Of a DNA stretch of 22,017 bases, positions 15,945 through 22,017 are shown in pieces. The position numbers and the translations under genes were made by a program. This DNA comes from Deltaproteobacteria bacterium RIFOXYA12_FULL_61_11 (GTDB lineage Bacteria; Bdellovibrionota_F; JAHFAK01; YA12-FULL-61-11): the NCBI GenBank assembly GCA_001799195.1, contig MGSU01000008.1:1-22017 (forward strand), read 5' to 3'. Positions within the stretch are counted from its first letter, which is position 1; each line of letters begins with the position of its first letter. The notes under the pieces were generated by a model that worked only from the letters and a program-made list of their open reading frames with translations, was not told where the DNA came from and did not search any database.

Positions 15945-17189
15945 CTACCCGGCGGCGAGGGCGCTGTTGTGAAGTCGGTCCACCGCGGCCCCGAGGTCGG
16001 TAGAGTCGACCAGGAAATGAGCCAGCCGACCGGCGAGGTGAAGATGATGGACCTGGATCGTTCGGGCGGTCAGAGCTCGTTCGTAGCCTGAGAGACGTTC
16101 GACCGTGAGGTCCTGCCGTTCGATGAGGGTGACCCGGGCCAGAGCCGGTCGGATCTGGCAGGCTAGTTCCTTGAAGGATGGATGGTCGGCGAGGACTTTG
16201 CCGAGCTCTCCGCAAGCCGAGGCCGGGTGCAGGGAACATTCCAGACCAATCGCGCCGGACCCGAGACGGCGTTCCGTGACATCCTCGATGCGGACCCTCC
16301 AGCCGCAGAGGATTTCGCGTAGGACCTGCACCAATTCACCGGCTTCGGCTCGCCCACTGAGATAGAGGCGGAGATAATCCTTCTGATGAACCACCCCTAG
16401 TGCTCCCCTGCCCTTCTCGCCGCACTCGTCGATGACCGTGCCCTCGGCCTCGAGAGTCCGCAGTACCAGAGGGACTCGGTGCCTCCTCGCCAACAGAACT
16501 GCTTTTGCTTGGATGATCTTGGATCCGAGCGAGGTCAAGATCAGGAGGTCCTCGTAGCTCAATCGTTCGATCCGACGAGCTGCGTCACAGAGAGCGGGAT
16601 CGGCGGTGTGGATGCCCGGGACGTCCTTCAACAGCACACAGGTCGCACCGAGGGTGACGGCGAGGATGACCGCGGTGAGGTCCGACCCCCCTCGACCGAG
16701 GGTCGTCAGGTTGCCTTCGGCGTCTCGGCCGATGAAACCGGGCAGAACCACGTAGCGATGACGTTCGAGCGCGGGCACCAAACACGATCCATCGACCAGT
16801 TCGACCGAGGCATCATTGTAGCGACGATCCGTGCGCAGACCGCTCTGTTCGACGGTGAGCGAGGTCGCAGAGAGCCCCATCGATTTGAGCAGGGCTGCAC
16901 AGAGCGCGGCGCTGGTTTGTTCTCCGGTGGCGAGTACCGCGTCCTTCTCTCGGCGCTGTGCGGGGTCGATCGTGCTCCCGCAGAGTTGGGTCAGACGGTC
17001 GGTTTCCCCCTGGAAAGCCGAGACGACGAGTACCCCTCCCTTGCCATACTCGGGATGGTGCCGCAGGGTGTCCAAGGCTTGTACCAGATGGGCAGGGGAA
17101 CGCAGCAAGGAACCCCCGAGCTTGAGGACGAGCGGTCCGGTCGTCCGTGTATCGACCGGAACCATAGCAAGGGGATGGAGATTGGACAT
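15945..17189 (-). CDS. lysC: Aspartate kinase, divergent, with weakly conserved ACT region
   Basis: Aspartate kinase makes aspartyl phosphate for Lys, Thr, Met and diaminopimelate synthesis. The 414-aa product matches the family layout: VLKLGGSLL (Lys23), [12 protein letters not shown] (Glu90), [20 protein letters not shown] with GGSD (to Asp170), [10 protein letters not shown], and the [20 protein letters not shown] helix. Catalytic Lys, Glu, Arg and Asp are kept. It departs from the norm in having KLGGSL for the usual KFGGTS and an extra leader of about 18 residues. The two C-terminal ACT units (about 290-414) lack the usual conserved glycine pattern, although the end ([11 protein letters not shown]) still looks ACT-like. 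Altered feedback control or a specialised paralogue is possible. The start at ATG 17189 follows the HEAT gene stop by 3 nt; ATG 17165 is an alternative. Confidence 0.82.
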   Translation of the reverse strand: MSNLHPLAMVPVDTRTTGPLVLKLGGSLLRSPAHLVQALDTLRHHPEYGKGGVLVVSAFQGETDRLTQLCGSTIDPAQRREKDAVLATGEQTSAALCAALLKSMGLSATSLTVEQSGLRTDRRYNDASVELVDGSCLVPALERHRYVVLPGFIGRDAEGNLTTLGRGGSDLTAVILAVTLGATCVLLKDVPGIHTADPALCDAARRIERLSYEDLLILTSLGSKIIQAKAVLLARRHRVPLVLRTLEAEGTVIDECGEKGRGALGVVHQKDYLRLYLSGRAEAGELVQVLREILCGWRVRIEDVTERRLGSGAIGLECSLHPASACGELGKVLADHPSFKELACQIRPALARVTLIERQDLTVERLSGYERALTARTIQVHHLHLAGRLAHFLVDSTDLGAAVDRLHNSALAAG

Positions 17190-17192
17190 GGT

Positions 17193-18644
17193 TCAGACGA
17201 TCATCTCTGTTCGGGGCGGGTCCTGTTTCGCCCGCCGGCCGAGGAACACGGCCTTGGACATGAGATGGTCCCCCGGTTCGAGGGGTTCTTTAATGCGGCA
17301 GCGTGCGCTGAGGCGCTGGAGCGATGCATACAGATGGTCCTTGAGTACGGGATCTCCTTCGTTCGCGAGCATGCTCGCGAGGGTACGGACATCCCCGCGA
17401 CGACCGAGTTGACCGAGAATGAAGACCCCCTGGTCACGCAGGGTCGGATTCGCTGTAGCGAGAAGTTCCTGCAGCAAGCACCTCATCTCGTCCTGTCCCG
17501 AGGACGAGGGTTTCCCGGGGTAAAAGGCCACGATCGAGGCGAGTTGGTGGTTGCCCTGAAGGACGGCTCGGAGCAAGCTGGTGAAGGCTCCTTCGGCACC
17601 GATCATGCCCAGGGCGAGTCCCGCGGCAGTGGACACACTCACGGATTCGTCCTTGAGCGCCTCGAGCAGGGCTTCGGTCGCTTCCTCGGACCCGAGTTCA
17701 CCGATTGCCAGGGCAGCTTCCTGCCGCAATTCAGGGGCATCCACGCGCAGGATCTCTATCAGGGCGGGAAGAGCGCTCGGGTCTCCGAGCAGACCGAGGG
17801 TCTCCATGGATTTTTGTTTGATCAGGATGTCGTTCTCATTCAGCAGAGCGTTGACCAGGGAACCGAGCATCTGTTTACGCCGGAATTTTTCCCGACCTTG
17901 GAGTTCCGGCAGGTGTCTGCGGCTGAGGACTGGGCGCTGGCGGCGTTCTTTGATCGGCTTGAAGGCTACCTTGACCACACGGGCATTGCGCTCGTTCTTG
18001 CGCTGCACCAAGTCGCCCCAATACCGTATATTCATGTAGTTATTATAATAAAAGGTCTTGAACCCGTTGGAACGGGAGAAATTGAAGAATTCGAGTGCGT
18101 TCCTTACGAACCGTTCGGTCATCGCCAGGAAATTCGGATCTTGTTGGTTGAAGAACTGGGCCACCTCGGTGGTGGAATCCCGGGAGATCGAGGTGATCAG
18201 TTCGAAGTAGTGATCCGGCGTCGGTAGGACCTGGGTGTTCCACAACTCATCTTCGGACAAGAACCCTATTCGTTGCAGGAACATGGTGAAGATCCGTTCG
18301 ACCACGGCGTAATCGTCGGCCATGCGCATGGTCGAAAAAAAACAGATGAGCTGGAAATCGAAGAACAGTTCGTCGTCAACCGACGGGAAGTCCTCGATAT
18401 CATGTTTAAAAAGATAGGCCTTGTATTCGTCGAGGGTGACATCGATGGCACCGTACTTCATCATCTGTTCGAGATTGTGGACTAGATAGTTCTGGCTCTT
18501 GTGGAACAGCATGATCTGGGGATTGACCTTGCGCCGGAAATCGTCCTGGAGGATGGCGAAGTAGAGTTCCCGAATGGTCAGGACCGACCAAGCCCTGCGC
18601 ACCTGCTCGTGGTCGTAGGCCAACCAGATGAGTTCGATATTCAT
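17193..18644 (-). CDS. HEAT-repeat protein with unrecognised helical N-terminal domain
   Basis: The 483-aa product has an N-terminal region (about 1-240) that I do not recognise. It is rich in Phe, Tyr, Asp and Glu, predicted helical, and lacks a signal peptide or membrane segment. A basic linker (about 225-265, many Arg and Lys) follows. Residues about 265-450 form HEAT/PBS-lyase-type repeats: KQKSMETLGLLGDPSALPAL, RQEAALAIGELGSEEATEAL, AAGLALGMIGAEGAFTSLL and RDQGVFILGQLGRRGDVRTL. HEAT repeats are protein-binding solenoids. Its position between tsaE and aspartate kinase (10-nt and 3-nt gaps) shows co-transcription but does not reveal its role. Start ATG 18644 is the only good one at this junction. 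Confidence 0.85.
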   Translation of the reverse strand: MNIELIWLAYDHEQVRRAWSVLTIRELYFAILQDDFRRKVNPQIMLFHKSQNYLVHNLEQMMKYGAIDVTLDEYKAYLFKHDIEDFPSVDDELFFDFQLICFFSTMRMADDYAVVERIFTMFLQRIGFLSEDELWNTQVLPTPDHYFELITSISRDSTTEVAQFFNQQDPNFLAMTERFVRNALEFFNFSRSNGFKTFYYNNYMNIRYWGDLVQRKNERNARVVKVAFKPIKERRQRPVLSRRHLPELQGREKFRRKQMLGSLVNALLNENDILIKQKSMETLGLLGDPSALPALIEILRVDAPELRQEAALAIGELGSEEATEALLEALKDESVSVSTAAGLALGMIGAEGAFTSLLRAVLQGNHQLASIVAFYPGKPSSSGQDEMRCLLQELLATANPTLRDQGVFILGQLGRRGDVRTLASMLANEGDPVLKDHLYASLQRLSARCRIKEPLEPGDHLMSKAVFLGRRAKQDPPRTEMIV

Positions 18645-18654
18645 GACCGCTCAC

Positions 18655-19170
18655 TCACCCCGCAAGTCTCGTTCGAGCCCGCGCGCCAATGTGATCTCCC
18701 TGTTCCGAAAGGAAGGTTCTCAATGGTCCGGGGAGTTCGGACCGGGACCAGAGCCGGACCTCTCTCTCGGTCTCGTCAAGAATAGCAAGCGTGATGATGA
18801 AATCCACCCTTTTCTCCAGCCCGGGTCCGATCCTGTCGATCCATTCCAGGACGGCTATCGCGTGTTCCGGCGGCGGCAAGAGTTCGAGTTCATTGCATTC
18901 GGCTTCACCGTTGAGCCTGAAAAGATCCGCATGGAAGACCTCCAGACTTCCTCCGAGGTAGTGGTGGACGAGGGTGTAGGTCGGACTATGCACCTCGGCT
19001 TCTCGGATACCCAAGGCAGAGCATAGTCCCTTGATGAGCACGGTCTTCCCCGCTCCGAGTTCCCCGATGAGACCCACTGCCTGACCGGGGAACAAGGAGG
19101 TTGCTAGGACCGCGCCGAGAGCCATGGTCTCGTCCGGACCCCGGCTCAACCAGGTTCTCTCAGTGTTCAT
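18655..19170 (-). CDS. tsaE: tRNA threonylcarbamoyladenosine biosynthesis ATPase TsaE
   Basis: TsaE is the ATPase that works with TsaB and TsaD to install t6A37 on ANN-decoding tRNAs. The 171-aa product has the Walker A motif GELGAGKT (36-43), SPTYTLVHHY (62-71), VFHADLFRL (78-86) and VLEWIDRIG (from 107) with the family Glu-Trp. The length is slightly above the usual 150-160 because of a C-terminal tail of about 20 residues. It starts at ATG 19170, overlapping nnr by 11 nt. An nnr-tsaE pair is common in bacteria. Confidence 0.95.
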   Translation of the reverse strand: MNTERTWLSRGPDETMALGAVLATSLFPGQAVGLIGELGAGKTVLIKGLCSALGIREAEVHSPTYTLVHHYLGGSLEVFHADLFRLNGEAECNELELLPPPEHAIAVLEWIDRIGPGLEKRVDFIITLAILDETEREVRLWSRSELPGPLRTFLSEQGDHIGARARTRLAG

Positions 19171-20749
19171 GATCTTCGCATTCGCCGTGTTGCATGACCT
19201 CGAGGGCTTCGCCTAAGCGGGCTATAACGTCGCTCGCGGTAACACCGGCTTGACCGAGTTCTTCGGCGGCGAGGTCTCCGGCCCAGCCATGGATGAAAAC
19301 CCCGAGTCCGGCGGCGGCGTGGGGGTCGGGGAGTTGGGAACAGAGGGTGCCGAGCAGACCGGAAAGGACATCTCCCATGCCCGCGGTCGCCATGCCGGGA
19401 TTGCCGGTGGTATTCACCACGGTGCGTCCATCCGGGGCACATACCACGCTGTGATGCCCCTTGAGTATCAGATGCACGCCGTGGCGCGCACTAAAGGCTT
19501 CGCAAAGACGTATGCGATCGGCCTGGACCTCATCAGGACCGAGGCCGAGCAGTCGGGCGAACTCTCCGGGGTGCGGGGTGAGAATCACGGGTTTTCCCCG
19601 CAGCGGAACGAGCAGTTCGGGATGGCGCGCGGTGAGATTGAGGGCCTCCGCGTCGAGGATGAGAGGGACCTCGAGGTGTTCGAACAGGAGGAGCAATCCG
19701 GCCACCGAACGGTCGTCGAGCGGAAGGCCGGGGCCCAGCACCAACGCGTCCCGGTTGGTCGCCAGTTCCAGGAGAAGGGAAAGACCCTCGTCACCGAGGA
19801 CTCCGTCCCTGGTGGGCAACCGGACCGCCATCAATTCGTCGAGGCCCGCGGCGAGCAGCGGAAAAAGGTCCTCGACCAGGCCGAGAGTCACCAGACCGGC
19901 TCCACTGGTGAGGGCAGCACGTCCTGCCAAGCGCGCCGCGCCGCTCTTGCCCGGGCTGCCTGCCACGACCAGCACGTGCCCGAAGATTCCCTTGTGCCCC
20001 TCCGAGGGTCGAGGCGGCAAGGTGTCTTGGAACAAGAAGCGATCGGCGACCATGCGGCGCAGGTCGACGTGCTCGTAAGCCGCGGTTGGGAGACCGATAT
20101 CCGCGACGACGATATCGCCGCAGCATTCTTCACCTGTTGGGGAGAAACAGCCCAACTTGGCAGCGCCGAAGGTGACAGTCAGATCTGCTTGGAAGGGTCT
20201 GCCGCATACCTCGCCATCCCCGGAGAGACCTGAAGGCATGTCCACGGCGCAACGCATTGCTCCGCTCTGGTTCGCCAGATCGATGCACCATTGTTCCAGG
20301 GTGGGCATGGTCCCGTGAAGACCCGTGCCGAAGATGGCGTCGATGATGATAGAAGCCGATTCGAAGAGTTCGAGTTGGGGTTCGGCTTGATCGAGAGTGG
20401 TCGCGACTTCCACTACCCCTCCGCAGGCCACATAAGCGCGGTGATTGAGGGAAGCATCCCCGCGCAAGGTTTCGGGATCGGAAAGGAGCAGGACGACCAC
20501 GTCCAAGCCCCTTTGTTGGAGCCAGCGTGCGACGACAAAACCGTCCCCACCATTGTTCCCAGGACCAGCAAGGACCAGGACTTGTTGGTCGAGATCCCCT
20601 TCCAAACCCTCGAGCAGGACCTCGGCCACACTGCGACCAGCCGATTCCATGAGTACGAGGCCGGGAAGCCCGAGGGACTCGATGGAGTATCGGTCGAGGG
20701 CGCGCATCTGCTCGTTATCGGTCAGGAAGATCTGTTCCATGCGTAACAT
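19160..20749 (-). CDS. nnr: Bifunctional NAD(P)H-hydrate epimerase / ADP-dependent dehydratase
   Basis: The protein repairs damaged NAD(P)H. Its N-terminal YjeF_N domain (about 5-220) epimerises NADHX/NADPHX and carries GPGNNGGDGFV (62-72) and DAIFGTGL. Its C-terminal carbohydrate-kinase-like domain (about 230-525) dehydrates the S form using ADP, with AGSPGKSGAARLAGRAAL, TPHPGEFARLLG, LKGHHSVV and NTTGNPGMATAGMGDVLSG (including the catalytic GMGD). At 529 aa it is of normal fused length. Start ATG 20749 is chosen over 20740 because GAAG sits at a suitable distance before it; a longer in-frame reading to 20836 adds nothing conserved. It overlaps tsaE by 11 nt. Confidence 0.95.
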   Translation of the reverse strand: MLRMEQIFLTDNEQMRALDRYSIESLGLPGLVLMESAGRSVAEVLLEGLEGDLDQQVLVLAGPGNNGGDGFVVARWLQQRGLDVVVLLLSDPETLRGDASLNHRAYVACGGVVEVATTLDQAEPQLELFESASIIIDAIFGTGLHGTMPTLEQWCIDLANQSGAMRCAVDMPSGLSGDGEVCGRPFQADLTVTFGAAKLGCFSPTGEECCGDIVVADIGLPTAAYEHVDLRRMVADRFLFQDTLPPRPSEGHKGIFGHVLVVAGSPGKSGAARLAGRAALTSGAGLVTLGLVEDLFPLLAAGLDELMAVRLPTRDGVLGDEGLSLLLELATNRDALVLGPGLPLDDRSVAGLLLLFEHLEVPLILDAEALNLTARHPELLVPLRGKPVILTPHPGEFARLLGLGPDEVQADRIRLCEAFSARHGVHLILKGHHSVVCAPDGRTVVNTTGNPGMATAGMGDVLSGLLGTLCSQLPDPHAAAGLGVFIHGWAGDLAAEELGQAGVTASDVIARLGEALEVMQHGECEDHEH

Positions 20750-20790
20750 CGTCGCTTCGAACCTCTGTTCGGGGGATAGGGTCCGCGGGC

Positions 20791-20814
20791 ATGCCGAAAG
20801 CCGAAGGCCGGCAT
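20791..20814. repeat. Intergenic hairpin between nnr and the LolA-like gene
   Basis: ATGCCG (20791-20796) and CGGCAT (20809-20814) form a 6-bp outer stem. Inside it, GCC (20800-20802) and GGC (20806-20808) can pair over a GAA loop. On the transcribed minus strand it follows the LolA-like gene stop by about 52 nt and has no U-tract, so it is not a typical terminator. It may slow or stabilise mRNA between the two genes. Confidence 0.4.
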
Positions 20815-20866
20815 ATCCCGACGGTGACAGAGCCAACCACAGGAAGGAGGGATTTGCAAGCTGGTC

Positions 20867-21676
20867 TTACGGGCGTTCGAGGAACCGCGTGGTGAAGAAA
20901 TCCTCGGACATCGCGGGTTTGAGCTCGAGCTTCTCGATCCGCAACTCCGAACTGCGCCCGTTCTGCTTGTTCTGCATGGTCATGAGCATGGCCCGATACT
21001 TCTTGCCGTTTGGTTCGATCAGCTTGACCTGCGTGGCGAGCAATTCCTTGTGCAGCTTCTTGCCGAGGTCGTAATAGACCGCTTTGCGCAGAACATAGTC
21101 TTCTTTGCCCAAGAAGAGGGTCTTGCGGGAGAAGCCGTTCTCGTCGGCGATCTTCTCGTTGCGGGGAAAGCTGTCGATGATCCAGCACGACACCCCGTCA
21201 ACGGTTTCTTCTCCGAGCAGTTGGTAGGTGAAATCCTCGGTGGGTGGAGGCGTGGTATCCGAATAGGTGAATTCCGAACCCATGAAACTCTTTGCTTTCT
21301 CCGAGGCCACGATACGGCGGGTCTTGCGCAGGGCGGGCAGGTAGAGCCAGAGGTCGTCGGTCTTCTTGTCGTAATCGAAGGTCAGTAAACCGGTTCCCTT
21401 GACATCGGCGGGTTCGAGGAAACGCACCAAGCGCTTCTCGGTGATGCCGTCGGCCTCGAGACGCGCGTAGCTGAGGATCTTCCGCACACGCTGTTTCCCT
21501 TGCGCATTGAGCAGCACCAGGGTCGAAACCATTTCGGCGGCGGGGAGTTTCCTCCGTTGATTGGCTTCTTCGATGAGGACCGCCGGGTCGGGCCCGGCAA
21601 CCGGGTTCCCGGCGTGCGCTCCCGGTTGCATGGTGAGAAAACAGGCTGCGATGCAGGAAAAACAGATTGTTTTCAT
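20867..21676 (-). CDS. Outer-membrane lipoprotein-sorting-like periplasmic protein (LolA-like)
   Basis: The 269-aa product has an N-terminal Sec signal (about 1-22, ending in GAHA). Its body matches the LolA-like 'outer membrane lipoprotein-sorting protein' family: VRFLEPADVKGTGLLTF, DDLWLYLPALRKTRRI, SFMGSEFTYSD, and a C-terminal YRAMLMTMQNKQNG block. These proteins are thought to bind acyl or lipid groups in a periplasmic cleft. They are often encoded beside MMPL/RND transporters, as here (59 nt after the transporter stop). GAGG (AGGTG context) 7 nt upstream supports ATG 21676. The Lol-pathway role itself is not shown for this family. An intergenic hairpin follows before nnr. Confidence 0.88.
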   Translation of the reverse strand: MKTICFSCIAACFLTMQPGAHAGNPVAGPDPAVLIEEANQRRKLPAAEMVSTLVLLNAQGKQRVRKILSYARLEADGITEKRLVRFLEPADVKGTGLLTFDYDKKTDDLWLYLPALRKTRRIVASEKAKSFMGSEFTYSDTTPPPTEDFTYQLLGEETVDGVSCWIIDSFPRNEKIADENGFSRKTLFLGKEDYVLRKAVYYDLGKKLHKELLATQVKLIEPNGKKYRAMLMTMQNKQNGRSSELRIEKLELKPAMSEDFFTTRFLERP

Positions 21677-21735
21677 CGGAACACCTCATTCTTGAAGACT
21701 AGGTTGCTCACCTCGTGGCTTCGACTTTTCCTCCC

Positions 21736-22017
21736 TCATCTCGTTGATCCCCGTGGACCTGGTTCGAGGAACTTCGGCCGGAAGACTATACACAGGGCCG
21801 GCACCAGCACAAGGGCTCCGATCAGACAGGTGCCGATCGAGACCACGACCAGGAAGCCGAAGAAGCGGATCGGCAGGAAGGCCGAGAGCATGAGGACGAA
21901 GAAACCGACGATCACCGAGAGAGCATTGAAGACGATGCCGCGGCCGGTAGTCACGAGGGTCTTCTCTGCTGCCTCGACCGGTTCGAGTTCTCGAGCGCGC
22001 TCCTCGCGGTAACGCCA
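21736..22017 (-). CDS. MMPL/RND-family transporter, C-terminal fragment (5' end outside window)
   Basis: The frame is open to the window edge, and 93 C-terminal residues are visible. They include TTGRGIVFNALSVIVGF and two hydrophobic stretches (VIVGFFVLMLSAFLPIRFFG and LVVVSIGTCLIGALVLVPAL), which are the last membrane helices of an MMPL/RND permease. Such transporters export lipids, hopanoids or other hydrophobic molecules, and their periplasmic partner is often a LolA-like protein like the next gene. The substrate cannot be inferred from this part. Confidence 0.9.
   Translation of the reverse strand, partial: WRYREERARELEPVEAAEKTLVTTGRGIVFNALSVIVGFFVLMLSAFLPIRFFGFLVVVSIGTCLIGALVLVPALCIVFRPKFLEPGPRGSTR

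Noticed and set aside
15916-16239. Upstream-extended start of tdk
   Set aside because: The added residues are low-complexity Arg/Pro/Ser sequence inside the aspartate kinase gene, and a perfect ribosome binding site sits directly before ATG 15915.
16479-18227. Long plus-strand open frame (582 codons) opposite the HEAT and aspartate kinase genes
   Set aside because: It is antisense to two genes with clear protein motifs, has low-complexity composition, and shows no recognisable domain. Shadow frames of this kind are common with this GC-rich codon pattern.
19250-20233. Plus-strand open frame (327 codons) opposite nnr
   Set aside because: It is the complement of conserved NAD(P)HX repair motifs; no domain is recognisable.
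20791-20814. Intrinsic terminator for the LolA-like gene
   Set aside because: The hairpin is not followed by a T-run on the transcribed strand.

Overview
The window carries 17 protein-coding genes in two convergent blocks. It comes from a Gram-negative bacterium with an estimated GC content near 60%. The layout suggests the deltaproteobacterial grade (Desulfobacterota or Myxococcota-like). The hints are multi-domain sensor kinases, an AMIN protein with FliM-like peptides, paired LolA-like and MMPL genes, and an nnr-tsaE-aspartate kinase neighbourhood that I recall from Geobacter-like genomes. That placement is inference. I saw no tRNA, rRNA, CRISPR array, insertion sequence or attachment site, and no gene-free stretch over about 165 bases.

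Plus strand (1-10460): a very tight unit encodes the 3' part of a PAS-type histidine kinase with a degenerate C-terminal receiver, then a patatin-like phospholipase with a degenerate N-terminal receiver. A second, large histidine kinase (receiver-like, GAF, extra HisKA-like segment, GAF, PAS, kinase core) and a bifunctional penicillin-binding protein 1A follow. Junctions are a 7-nt overlap, a 4-nt gap and a 4-nt overlap, so translation is probably coupled. After 134 bases with a plausible sigma70 promoter come a metallo-beta-lactamase-fold hydrolase and lipB.

Minus strand (22017 down to 10438), in transcription order: the C-terminal end of an MMPL/RND transporter, a LolA-like outer-membrane lipoprotein-sorting protein, bifunctional NAD(P)H-hydrate repair enzyme (nnr), tsaE, a HEAT-repeat protein, a divergent aspartate kinase, thymidine kinase (tdk), a membrane protein with two FliM-like peptides and a periplasmic AMIN domain, a two-FHA protein, a membrane-anchored TPR protein, thpR, and a secreted DUF4412/LolA-like protein whose end overlaps the end of lipB.

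Two parts look least conventional. One is the kinase-patatin-kinase-PBP1A cassette, in which three adjacent proteins each carry a decayed receiver domain. This suggests a signalling complex that links sensing to membrane lipid or peptidoglycan work. The other is the AMIN-FHA-TPR trio, which has a possible CheY-type docking peptide in the cytoplasm, a phosphopeptide reader and a periplasmic envelope domain. The FHA gene also appears to begin at a non-canonical ATA codon behind a perfect AGGAGG. The remaining genes are mostly housekeeping (lipoylation, tRNA t6A modification, metabolite repair, nucleotide salvage, aspartate-family amino acids).
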